Source of the DNA: Tuctoria greenei
Lineage: Eukaryota; Streptophyta; Magnoliopsida; Poales; Poaceae
Reading direction: 5' to 3'
DNA: 64,000 nt
Assembly (NCBI GenBank): GCA_036927565.1
Contig: JAYESD010000002.1
Span: forward strand, 143,041,167 to 143,105,166
A program made the position numbers and the translations under genes. Position 1 is the first letter of the stretch; each line of letters begins with the position of its first letter. Shown here piece after piece: positions 1 to 10,203 of the stretch. The notes beneath the pieces were generated by a model. It worked only from the letters and a program-made list of their open reading frames with translations. It was not told where the DNA came from and made no database searches.

Positions 1-10
1 GGCGCTTTGA

Positions 11-1876
11 GATGTTCAACCACAAGAACAACCTAAAAGCTCAAGTGACCAACAACAAGATGATGCAAGTCATCCCCCACGCGATCAAGTTAAAGATGGA
101 CAAGTGGCACCTCAACATGATCAAGAAGACAAAAGTCAAGAGGGAAGTATACATCAAGGGGGAGACCAAGAAGAAGAAGAGGATGATGATGACTCAAGAG
201 TTCAACCTCCACATCCTCGTGTGCATCAAAGTGTTCAACGAGATCACCCCGTTGACAACATTCTAGGAGACATTACAAAAGGGGTAATCACTCGTTCTCG
301 TGTTGCTAACTTTTGTGAACATTACTCCTTTGTATCATCTTTGGAGCCCCATAAGGTTGAAGACGCATTGAGCGACCCGGATTGGTTAGTGGCCATGCAA
401 GAGGAGCTCAACAACTTTGAGAGGAACAAAGTTTGGGAGCTTGTCTAGCGTCCACAAGCAAATGTTGTGGGCACCAAGTGGGTGTTCCACAACAAGCAAG
501 ATGAGCATGGCGTGGTGACAAGGAACAAGGCACGACTTGTGGCCAAGGGGTACTCACAAGTCGAAGGTTTGGATTTTGATGAAACCTTTGCTCCCGTAGC
601 TAGGCTAGAGTCAATTCGTATATTACTTGCTTTTGCTACTCACCATGATTTTAATCTTTACCAAATGGACGTCAAGAGTGCGTTCCTAAATGGCCCAATC
701 AAGGAGGAAGTCTATGTGGAGCAATCACCAGGCTTTGAAGACCAAGACTTCCCAAACCATGTCTTCAAATTGCGTAAGGCTCTCTACGGCCTCAAACAAG
801 CTCCTAGAGCTTGGTATGAGTGCCTTAGAGACTTTTTGATTCAAAATGGTTTTAAGATAGGAAAAGCTGATTACACTCTCTTTACAAAGCACTTTAATGA
901 TGATCTCTTTGTGTGCCAAATATATGTCGATGACATCACATCTGGTTCTACTAACAAAGTGTTTAGTGATGAGTTTTCTAATATAATGACAGAGAGATTT
1001 GAGATGTCCATGATGGGGGAGTTGAAGTTCTTTTTAGGTTTCCAAGTCAAGCAACTCAAAGAAGGCACATTCATAAGTCAAACGAAGTACACTCAAGACA
1101 TATTAAAGAGGTTTGACATGGACAAGGCCAAACCCATCAAGACTCCAATGGCAACAAATGGACACTTAGACCTCAACGAAGATGGTCCAAGTGTGGACCA
1201 AAAGGTATATCGTTCCATGATTGGCTCTTTGTTATATCTTTGTGCATCTAGACCGGAGATTATGCTTAGTGTGTGTATGTGTGCACGTTTTCAAGCTGCA
1301 CCTAAGGTGTGTTATATGACCGCCGTGAAGAGAATTCTTAGATATTTAGTTCACACACCTAGCCTAGGACTTTGGTACCCCAAAGGATCCAAGTTTAACC
1401 TCATTGGCTATTCTGATGTGGATTATGCGGGGTGCAAAGTTGATAGAAAGAGCACATCCGGGACATGCCAATTTTTGGGTAGATCATTATTGTCTTGGTC
1501 CTCTAAGAACCAAAATTCCATTGCTCTTTCCACAGCCGAAGTGGAGTATGTCGCAGCTGGAAGTTGTTGTGCACAACTTCTTTGGATGAGACAAACTCTA
1601 AGGGATTATGGTATAAACTTGCGCCATATTCCTCTCCTATGTGACAATGAGAACGCCATCAAAATAGCCCACAATCCATTTGAGCATTCGAGGACAAAGC
1701 ACATAGATATTAGACACCACTTCTTGAGAGATCATTCCTTGAAAGGGGATATAGTGATTTCCCATGTGAGAATCGAGAACCAACTAGCCGATATATTCAC
1801 CAAGCCTCTAGATGAGAAGCGCTTTTGTGAGCTTAGGAGTGAGCTCAATATCTTAGATTCTCAAAATGTGGCTTGA
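11..1876 (+). pseudogene. pol: Sirevirus A pol, reverse transcriptase and RNase H part
   Basis: C-terminal part of a copia polyprotein that copies element RNA into DNA inside virus-like particles. The frame is open from 11, after TGA 8-10, and is cut once more by TAG 446-448. From the next methionine (467) 469 codons are open. Seen in order: an acidic Gln/Asp-rich linker, the RT start (GTKWVFHNKQDEHG), the intact catalytic YVDD (923-934), MSMMGELKFFLGFQVKQ, and RNase H with SDVDYAGC (1411-1434), where Sireviruses usually have SDAD. It ends with HIDIRHHFLRDH, LADIFTKPLD and ILDSQNVA. The best preserved RT in the window, but not expressible as one protein because of the in-frame stops. Confidence 0.93.
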
Positions 1877-2119
1877 AACATGCACATATGAATGTTTACT
1901 TTACATCTTATTCAAAAGAACGCATGTGTTTAAGAAATTCATCTCTATCTAAATTTTCTCCAAAATATTTGAAAAACTAACAACTTTGTGAGTTATGGTC
2001 ATAGTTTGATTGTTGATTGCTTACTGACCATATTCATAAGGTTTTGTTGTGGCAATATGTCCAAAAGGATCATCTCTAGTGGCTAAAACTCAAATATATA
2101 TGTTTTCAGCCTCTTAGGA

Positions 2120-2221
2120 CCGGACTAGTCTGCCCTACGGCCGGACAAGTCCGGATACGGACTGGTCCGGGTCTGGTCTGCCAACCGGACTAGTTTGGCC
2201 CCGTCACTGGACTAGTCCGAA
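2120..2221. repeat. Palindrome cluster, A leader, first block
   Basis: Several imperfect copies of the self-complementary 12-mer CGGACTAGTCCG and of its variant CGGACAAGTCCG lie within about 100 bp. Most carry one or two substitutions, for example CTAGTCTG and CTAGTTTG. Confidence 0.85.
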
Positions 2222-2449
2222 CCCTGGGGACTTAAACCCCCCAGGATTTGGCCGACCCCTCCTCTTCTCCACACTCACTTTCTCTCTCCCACGCGCGCTC
2301 AACTCCCCTCCTTGGGCAATTTTCGACTCCATCCACCAAAGATCGTTTCCAATCCATGCATTGGAAGCCCCGGAAGCGTGGGAGACCTTTCCCAACCTTT
2401 CCCGATGTGATTGATCCCCGATCCCGTCGATTTCTCAAGATTTGAAGAG

Positions 2450-2792
2450 GTACTCCTCACTTTTCAAAAACTTACCCCATTCTTAATCTATAAAGTTTTT
2501 GATAGGCCCCTCTTCATTAAAGTTGTTCCTAGCATCCTTGTGATCATAGCCCAGGAGAATTGCGACTTGATTCAATGATTTTTCGAAAAACCGTTAGAGT
2601 TAGGGTTCAACTTGTGTAAACCGGACTAGTCCGGTGCCAGGCGGACTAGTCCGCTCGGCGGACTAGTCTGCCCCTGGGGCGGACAAGTCCGGTGTACACA
2701 TGACCAAACCCTAACTTTGGCTGTTTCTCGTGATGTCTTTTGCAATATTCCACCTTCTTGGCCTTCTATCCCTTGTTTTCCTCCTGTTTCAG
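2450..2792 (+). other. Candidate 5' UTR intron upstream of ORF3 (A)
   Basis: Starts GTACTC after GAAGAG and ends in the pyrimidine-rich TTTTCCTCCTGTTTCAG. It is 343 bp long. A second CAG follows directly (2793-2795). A comparable 331-bp candidate intron lies in F (51365-51695), ending TTCCTTGTCAG four bases before its ATG. In B the acceptor is present (GTTTTTCAG, then C and ATG) but the donor position reads TT instead of GT. Prediction from splice consensus and conserved position only. Confidence 0.5.
2621..2698. repeat. Palindrome cluster, A leader, second block
   Basis: Four copies in under 80 bp: two perfect CGGACTAGTCCG, one ending CTAGTCTG, and one CGGACAAGTCCG. The block lies inside the candidate intron. 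Confidence 0.88.
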
Positions 2793-2797
2793 CAGAA

Positions 2798-4570
2798 ATG
2801 GCAGCTCCCCGTCGATCCGCTTCTCGTCCCACTGACCCCGAGTGGGAGGCGGAGCAGCTTCGCCTTGGCGAGGAACGGGCAAAGGCTGAGGTTGAGGTTG
2901 CCAAGAAACTTCTCGAGCAGCAAGAGCGAGCAAAGGCAGCCAAGAAACAACAAGCTAGGGCCGCAACTACGGCCTACAACGAAGATTAAGCGGTGGCCCG
3001 TGCCATTGAGGAGTCCCGCAAGGAACTCCGCAAGAATAAGCGAGAGGAGCGCGAAGCCCATAATTCTCAGGATGTAGCAGCACATGTCTCCAAAAGGAAG
3101 AGACTTGTGACCATGGGAGAGAAAGCAAGGGGCAAGGAGCAAGCCCAAGAACAAATTGCTGAACGCCGGATCGAGAGAGATCTGAAGAAGGGCAAGGCTC
3201 CGGCTCTAGTAGATCCCAAGAAAAAGAGACCCACTGTGAAGATACCGGTGAAGAGGGCCGCAGACCCTATGATCAAGGAGAAGGGGCAGGCCAAACCCAT
3301 TGGCCCCTTGGAGGTGCACACTCCTGAGAGGAACCCTAACAGGCAGCGTGAAATAGCCGCCAATGTCTTCCATGGGAAAGGATCTGAGAAGGCAAGAAGA
3401 CTACGGACGAACAAAGTCTACAAGTATGAAAGAAGCACCGCCGGCCCTAGGTTTTGGTGCGACTTTCACTGTGACTATTACCGTCTGGTCTACGAGAACA
3501 TGAAGAAGCCAGTGATCGAAGCACAATGGGTAGACTGGAAGTACATGGCCCAAAAGAAACATTATGCTTTTCATGCGGTCATTGAAGGCGCTGAGCGCCA
3601 TGAGCTCAAAGGCATCATGGGCTTCAAATATGGAATGTTGAAGTCATCCTGCAATTCTACTCCACCATCTACTTCACCACTTCAGGTGATAGACGGATCA
3701 TTTGGATGACACACGGCGAGCAACTCTCAGTTACTTTTGAGGAGTTTGCCAAGATTCTCGGACTTGAGGCCCATTTGGACCATGAGATCATTATCTCTAA
3801 CCTCAAGGCTGTAGACCGAGACGAGCTGACCTACACGTATCCTAATCATGTTCAATATGATGTTGGGCATGCTCGCAATATCAAGCCATTCTATAGCATT
3901 CTGAACATGATCCAAAGGAGGACAATAGCACCAAAGGATGGTGATGCAGGGGTGATCCTAGGCAATCTAAGGCACCTGCTGCTTCTTATTGATGGTGATG
4001 AGAAGTTCAACCTAGTTGACTACATCTTCGACGACATCTTCAACATCTCGCATACCTCTAATCGTGCATGTGGGTATGCGCCCTACATCATGTATCTCAT
4101 CGAGAAGGTGTTGGGCTTGACCTTCGTCAAGGATGTGACTCATCGCCCGCTCCATCCTTAGACACCACCTTCAGTGCTGCCTCCTCCGCACAGGAAGAAT
4201 GTGGAGCCTCCCTCTCACTTGGCGGTGCCAACACCTCACCCCGTGGCACCTCCTTCTCCGCCTCCGCCTCAGTCGATGAGCGCCTTCTTCAAGTGCTTCA
4301 AAGCTATCTTCACCTCCTGCTGGAAGCAAGAGATCTGGAATCAGCGGGCACACAAGCGCCAAGAAAAATATCTCAAGGCGGTGTGTGACAAACTAGAGGT
4401 CCCCATGTCACCTCTGGAGGAGAGCGATGGAGAGATCACGCTATTCCCCGTCTTTACCGCCGACGAGCTCACCCAGTTCCAGGAGTACGAGAGCTCTTCC
4501 CAGGCTGCTCCCTCGGCACGGGTCTCCGACGATGACGATGAGGATCATGAGGATCTGGACGCCAGGAGAG
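2798..4570 (+). pseudogene. Sirevirus A ORF3 (extra gene after pol), interrupted
   Basis: Starts MAAPRRSASRP at 2798. In-frame TAA at 2987-2989, a frameshift near 3633, and TAG at 4159-4161 break it. The Tat insertion stops it at 4570, and an acidic remnant ending in TAG 17731-17733 continues beyond, though its best frame is off by one. Seen: a Lys/Arg/Glu-rich N-terminal part, a central domain shared with the B and F copies (WCDFHCDYYRLVYENMK, QWVDWKYM, EFAKILGLEAHL, PKDGDAGVILGNLRHL, CGYAPYIMYLIEKVLG), a proline-rich linker, the motif FFKCFKAIFTSCWK and an acidic tail. No signal peptide or clear membrane span. The position matches the env-like ORF of Sireviruses, but nothing proves an envelope role. 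It could be related to plant transposon-protein domains such as Pfam Transposase_32. Confidence 0.72.
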
Positions 4571-5452
4571 TGTCGGTACCCTGGGTACCGTATACCCCTT
4601 GAGATTGCAAAGATCTCAAGGGAATGTCATCTACTTGATTTGAAGACCTTCGGAGGCCCACATGTCAAACATAACCGGACCCGCTTCCCCAACATGGTTA
4701 GTCCCAGGGTCGCCACGTGTACCATCAAAACTGGAGCTACCGCCCACAAGGGGGAAGCTCCGGGTTATGTACCATAACGGCACCCCCGGACCTAACCCCA
4801 GACCGAGGGAAGCTCCGGAACTGACACGTTTCTGGTGGCACCGGACCTATCTGTTCCCCACAGTATGCTCCGGAGCTGCCACGTGTCCAACCGTCGGATC
4901 TTCAGCCTCAAACCTCCGGAAGACTTCACAACGGCTCCGGATCTTCAAAGAGGAATCAAGGACTTCAAAACCCGATTAAGTGTCATTAATACTATGTTAA
5001 TGACACACGATCGGACGACCCTTATTACCAGTAACGGCGCTGTCAAAGCCCGTAACTCGGTCATTAAGGGTAATTAAAAGCACCCGTATCAATATTAGTA
5101 ACCGCCGGGGCCACATGTCAGGCCAGGCCAACTTGTAACGGCCTGTCCTTATACTATAAAAGGACAGGCCGACGATACATAGAGATACTGATCTGACCTG
5201 CTCTGATCTGGTCTAGTCTGATCGGCTCACACGCGCTCTCAACTCACGTTCAGCTCATAACATCCAATACAACAAGAACACACCCCGTGGAGTAGGGTAT
5301 TAAGCTCAGGCGGCCCGAACCACGTAAACCTTTGTGTCTCCTATGTCATTTTACATATCACCTTCTTGAATCTCCGCGCGCCACACCGAACCTCAAACTC
5401 CGCGAACACTTTTAGTAGTGTCGGGAGATCTGCCGGATCAAAACCACCGACA
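4571..5452 (+). repeat. 5' LTR of the Tat element
   Basis: 882 bp, TGTCGGTACC to CACCGACA. It matches the 3' LTR at 16795-17682 along its whole length. It holds a TATA box inside an inverted repeat (5140-5170). Confidence 0.95.
5140..5170 (+). promoter_or_regulatory. LTR TATA box in the loop of an inverted repeat
   Basis: GGCCTGTCCTT (5140-5150) and AAGGACAGGCC (5160-5170) are perfect inverted repeats. TATAAAAGG (5155-5163) starts in the loop and runs into the right arm. The 3' LTR copy (17369-17399) has one mismatch in its right arm. Probably the core promoter for the genomic RNA. Confidence 0.7.
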
Positions 5453-5454
5453 GT

Positions 5455-5472
5455 TGGCGCGCCAGGTAGGGG
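5455..5472 (+). other. Primer-binding site, tRNA-Arg type (Tat element)
   Basis: TGGCGCGCCAGGTAGGGG begins two bases after the 5' LTR. It is the tRNA-Arg-type site common in plant Tat elements and would prime minus-strand DNA synthesis. Confidence 0.8.
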
Positions 5473-5489
5473 CGCCTGAGATTTCAAGA

Positions 5490-7271
5490 ATGGTGAACTC
5501 AGCTGCTGAATCATCCAATGGTCATCCCGCTGTTCAAGCTGCTGGGGGCAATCCCTCCAATATGTAGCCACCAGCAGGAACCTCAGTTCCAGCAGGAGTC
5601 ACACTTCTACCACCGCCGCCTTCACCAGCAAATCAAGCTGGGCAGCGCGATGGTGCACCGGTGTCAATCACTGCGTCGGCGAATCATGACAACTCGGAAC
5701 ACCTGCTCCATGCAGCATGTGCTCTCCTTGAGCGTCCACCACCTCCGGATGCATCCTGGAATGCAATGGAGCAGTGGAGGGCCGATGTGGAACACTTGGT
5801 TGCAGCAGTAGCCGACCGCATCAGCAACCAGGGTCCTCCTCCTTTAGGACGGGCCCCAACACATTGACGGACCTTGTCTGGTAGACTTGGTCTGCACGTT
5901 TCCAACAACAGGAGACGTGCTGCGTCACAGCAGGTTACGTCGTTGCCCTCCGCGGCATGACGCACTCACACGGTGTCAAGGCTTTCAACTCATGACCTCC
6001 GGGCGGAGCTTGATCGCCGATACTGTCAACAAGACGGCCGAGTCCATATTGAGCGTGCTCATGAAAGACGAGAAGCTCAGGATATTCCTGCTCCTGAAGG
6101 AGTAGGAGGAGGCTGTTCAGCCCTAGCCATGCATCTGCGTATGGTCAGGTGGCCACAGAAATTCCAGCTTCACCTGCCGGAGAAGTTTGATGGGACCATT
6201 AATCCTGTCGAATTTCTTCAGATTTACTCCACTGCTATCCTGGCAGCTGGAGGAAATGAGGCTGTAATGGCCAACTATTTTCCAGTGGCTTTAACTGGGA
6301 CCGCCCGGTCCTGGTTTATGAGCCTTCCACCCAACTCCATCAACAGTTGGGAGGAGTTGTGCCGGCAGTTCACCGCCAACTTCGGGAGTTCATACACCCG
6401 ACCAGGCACCGAACTGGACCTTTTTGCAGTCGTGCAAAAAGGGGGAGAATCCCTGCGATCATTCATCCAGAGATTCTCTCAGGTACGAAACACTATCCCT
6501 TCTATCTCTAGTTCTTCTGTCATTGTGACATTTAGACAGCGCGTACGAGATAAGAAGATGTTGGAGAAACTGGCGATCAAGGAGATCACCAGTGTCACAG
6601 AACTCTTGAGCCTGGCTGAAAAATGTGCCAGAGCTGCGGAGAGCCGTGAAATGCACTCCAAACCACCTCTGGAGGATCACAAGAAATCCCCCAAAGGCGA
6701 AGCCACTACCTCCGAGAGTGGCAAGAAGAAGAAAAAGAACAACGGCAAGAAGAAGCTGTCGGCCGGCGCATCCAATGTTGCAGCTGCTGCAGCTCCGGGT
6801 GGCCGGGGGCCACGCCCCGAGAAGCGACCTCGACCGTCTTTTGAAGACGGTGGCAAACCCAAGGTGTGGTGTCCAATTCATAAGACGGACAGCCACAGTT
6901 TGGAAGACTGCCGGGAGGTCCAAAACCTTGCTGAGCGCTACAACAAGCGCCGGGAAGAAGTTCCTTTCCGACAGAGGGAAGGAAAACAGAAAGTTGACGA
7001 AGCTCCGCCTGAAGAGGAGTTAGGTTTTCAGGATCCTAAAAAGGTCCTGAAGGCCGTCTACACCTCCTTCGACGACGATTCTGACGTCTCTAACAACGAG
7101 TGTCGGAAGACCATGAACACCATTTTTGGTGGATCATGGGACATCATCTCCCGTCGCATCCTCAAGACAATGCGTCGAGACATGGCCGCTGTAGCTCCTA
7201 CAGCCAGGGCGGAGCCTCATCGGAAGTGGATGGACACATTCATCACTTTTGATGCTTTGGACTGCCCTTGA
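5490..7271 (+). pseudogene. gag: Tat element gag
   Basis: Structural protein that would form the virus-like particle. ATG at 5490; one frame runs to TGA 7269-7271 with three internal stops (TAG near 5565, TGA near 5865, TGA near 5957). The last uninterrupted part starts at 5973 and is 432 codons long. It shows a gag capsid domain (LPEKFDGTINPVEFLQIY, TGTARSWFMSLPPNSI, WEELCRQFTANF), a Lys-rich stretch and a Cys/His motif WCPIHKTDSHSLEDC. About 593 codons in total. The absence of frameshifts over 1.8 kb suggests recent decay. Confidence 0.88.
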
Positions 7272-8938
7272 AGCATGGTTGGAGCAGGCCAGATACCTTT
7301 TATGGTATCTCCTACCATCAATAACATCTAGCTCCATCATGTTATGGTAGACAGAGATTCGGGACTGAACCTCATAAGCTTCGAAGCTTTTACCAAGCTT
7401 TAGCTCGACCTTCGGATCTTCATCCCTCCCGACCTTTCTCCGGAGTAGGTCCGGGAGCCATTACCCCACTCGGTGCTATTACTCTCCCCGTTACCTTTGG
7501 GACTCGGGAGAAGTATCACACTGAAAATTTGGTCTTTGACGTTGCTCAGATCAACTTACCTTTCAACGCCATCTTGGGAAGATCTGCCTTGTACAAATTC
7601 ATGACAGCTGCTCATTATGGCTACCTGGTGTTAAAGATGCCAACACCAGTAGGCGTTCTCCGGATCTGCGGGGATCGCACTGCCAGAGTAACCGCTATAG
7701 AAGAACTTCATGCGCTTACTACGGCGCAAGAGGAGGACTCCAGGCAGGAGCAAGCTCTAAAACCCCCAAGCATTCGTCAACGAGGCTCGACTTCTGCACC
7801 TCGTGTGCAGCCAAGCGGCGACACCGACATTCCTGTCAAAGTCGTCCAAATCGGTTCCGATGCCGCTCAGACCACCCGTATATCTGGGGGACTGAATGAC
7901 AAATAGGAACTTGCGCTCATCGCTTTCCTCCGAGCTAATGTCGACGTGTTTGCCTGGCAACCATCACAAATGCCTGGGATCCCCAGGGAAGTGATTGAGC
8001 ACAATCTGAAGATCAACCCTGATGCCCGGCCTGTGCATCAGAAGCCTCGGAAGCAATCCATAGAGCGACAGAACTTCATTCGACAAGAAGTGAAGAAGTT
8101 GCTCGAAGCTGGATTCATTTGAGAAGTCTTCCATCCAAAATGGCTGGCAAACCCAGTCGTTGTGCCCAAGGCCGGCGGAAAGCTTCGGATGTGTATTGAC
8201 TACACAACACTAAATAAGGCATGTCCAAAAGATCCATTCCCACTACCTAGAATAGATCAGATAGTGGATTCCACCTCTGGGTGTGAATTACTGTGTTTCC
8301 TAGACGCATATTCTAGGTATCTCCAAATCAGAATGTCTAGGTAAGATGAAGAGCATACCTCTTTCATCACAGTAGATGGATTGTACTGTTATACAGCCAT
8401 GCCATTTGGTCTCAAGAATGCAGCTTCAACCTTTGTACGAGCTATGTACAAAAATTTTGAAGAACTCATTAGAGACATAGTGGAAGTGTACGTCGATGAC
8501 ATCGTGGTCAAGGTCAAGAACAAGGAGTCACTCCTGGACACCTTACAGGCTGTCTTCGACAAGCTGCGGGTCACCCGCACAAAGCTAAACCCAGACAAGT
8601 GTGTCTTCGGGGTTAGCTCCGGAAAACTTCTTGGTTTCCTGGTAAATCACCGGGGCATAAAGGCTAATCCGGTGAAGATCAAAGCCATTGAAGACATGCG
8701 GCCACCATCCCGGCTCAAGGATGTCCAAAAGCTGACTGGATGTCTAGCAGCCCTCAGCCGGTTCATTTCAAGACTGGCGGAACGGGCACTTCCCTTCTTC
8801 AAGTTATTGAGGAAGTCCGGACCATTCCAATGGTCCGAAGAAGCAGAAAAGGCGTTCCAGGAGCTAAAACAGTTCCTCACCACCCTACCAACTCTGGTAG
8901 CTCCAAACCTTGGTGAGCCTTTGCTGCTTTACATTTGA
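7272..8938 (+). pseudogene. pol: Tat element protease and reverse transcriptase
   Basis: Aspartic protease region: VDRDSGLNLISFEAF after 7272 is a degraded active site, followed by stops and a frame change before 7529. FDVAQINLPFNAILGRSALY then resumes in the pol frame. RT follows: GKLRMCIDYTTLNKACPKD, FLDAYSRYLQI, TAMPFGLKNAASTFVRAM, the intact YVDD (8489-8500) and GFLVNHRGIKANP. In-frame stops lie near 7904, 8120 and 8342, and the block ends in TGA 8936-8938. The catalytic residues of RT are present but the protein cannot be made as one chain. Confidence 0.9.
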
Positions 8939-9259
8939 GCAACTGACGAAGTCGTCAGTATGGTCCTAGTTGCGGAGAGACCAGAACCATCCCATGCTCA
9001 GGAATCCAGACCCCTCCGGGAGGGTTCGGAGGTTCCTGAAAGCGAGTCTGGGTCCCAGTTCCCAGACTTGAATCAACAAGAAGTTACTTCAGAAGACCCA
9101 GACCCCTCCGGGAGGGTCCAGGTCGCTTCTGAAGAAGCTCCGGGTCCCTCCAGCAAGGACCTGTAGGTCCCCGAAGAAGGTCCGGATCCCTCCGGGAGGA
9201 TCCAGGTCAATGAAGAGGAAGCTCCGGGCCCCTCCGGGAGGGTCCGGACCATCCAGCGC
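8939..9259 (+). repeat. Repeat-bearing linker between RT and RNase H
   Basis: Five copies or partial copies of a GC-rich, nearly self-complementary unit, CCCCTCCGGGAGGGTCC (9009-9027, 9101-9119, 9141-9152, 9183-9203, 9226-9246), lie in the pol frame. They encode a recurring peptide of the form P-x-P-S-G-R-V/I between acidic stretches. One in-frame stop (TAG near 9164) is present. RT and RNase H are normally joined directly here, so this looks like an expansion of the connection region. Confidence 0.75.
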
Positions 9260-10171
9260 CCAGTGTACTTCATTAGTGAAGTACTTCATGACGCCAAGAC
9301 TCGATATCTAGAGGTGCATAAGCTGCTCTATGCAGTTCTTATCGCCTCCAGGAAGCTTCACCATTACTTCCAAGCTCACAAGATTTCAGTGGTGACTTCT
9401 TACCCACTTCGAGCAATCTTACATAATCCCAATTCAACTGGGAATATTGCAAAGTGGGCAGCGGAATTGGCCGAATTCGATCTCGAATTCATTCCAAGAC
9501 AAGCAATCAAGAGTCAAGTATTGGCGGATTTCATGGCGGAATGGACTCTCTCTCCATCAAACCTTGGGGGCCCCAGTGAGCAGAAGCCAGAACACAAGGC
9601 TCCGGTCTTCACTGAGTCTCACTGGACCCTCAACTTCGACGGCTCCATGCAAAAGCAGGGGGCCGGAGCTGGAATCCTTCTCCTCGCACCAACCGGGGAG
9701 AAGGTAAAATACATGGTACACCTTGACTTCAAGGCGACCAACAACATGGCAGAGTACGAATCACTCATCTACGGACTAAAGGTGGCACTGTCATACGGTG
9801 TCAAGCAGCTGGTGGTCAAGGGAGATTCACATCTCATCATTAAACAAGTGAAGGGTGAATGCTCCTGCAACAATCTCCAGCTAGCTTCTTACCTCCTTGA
9901 AGTCCAGAGGCTTCAGAAGGACTTCGAAGTCCTAGACCTCCACCACGTCCAGCGTGTCCACAACGCTAAAGCCGACGAACTCTCGACGAAAGCGTCAACC
10001 GGAGCTCTGGCTCCTGACGGAACTTTTGTCCGGAGGTTGTCAAAACCCACAGCTCAGCTTGCCGAACTGAGCGAAGGGGGCGAGATCAGCATCCGGAAGC
10101 TGACTGTCCCGATGGCCCTGTTACCATGGCAGCCATCAAGGGTCATAGGTGCTGCCGGAAGCTTCGAGTAA
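9260..10171 (+). pseudogene. pol: Tat element RNase H and second (archaeal-type) RNase H
   Basis: 302 open codons from 9263. First the gypsy RNase H with RPVYFISEVLHDAKTRYLEV and HYFQAHKISVVTSYPLRAIL. Then a second RNase H fold with its acidic residues in order: FDGSMQKQGAGAGILL (D), MAEYESLIYGL (E), VKGDSHLIIKQV (D), NAKADELSTKAS (D). The dual arrangement is typical of the Tat and Athila branch. The block ends in TAA at 10169-10171, and the same frame continues to the integrase. Confidence 0.88.
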
Positions 10172-10203
10172 CCCAGCACGCAAGACTCAAATGCTCAAGT
10201 TAG

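Larger units (their letters stand above)
1877..2797 (+). promoter_or_regulatory. Leader region between pol and ORF3 of Sirevirus A
   Basis: No coding sequence is supported here. From left to right it holds a TATA-like CAAATATATATG (2091-2102), a palindrome cluster (2120-2221), a CT-rich stretch around 2255-2310 that resembles a plant 5' UTR, a candidate donor GAAGAG|GTACTC (2449/2450), a second palindrome cluster (2621-2698) and a pyrimidine tract ending in CAG (2792) just before the ORF3 ATG (2798). The same order is found on the minus strand in element F, which also has a TATA-like TCAAATATATACG (52038-52050). Inference: promoter, leader exon and intron of a separate ORF3 transcript. Confidence 0.5.

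Noticed and set aside
2120..2698. Palindrome clusters considered as a CRISPR-like array
   Set aside because: Spacing is irregular, repeats are palindromic and degenerate, and the setting is a plant retrotransposon.
2798..4570. Calling ORF3 a true envelope gene
   Set aside because: Only its position supports this. I see no signal peptide, membrane span or cleavage site.
5684..5965. 93-codon minus-strand ORF in the Tat gag region
   Set aside because: Overlaps the gag frame in antisense and has no independent support.
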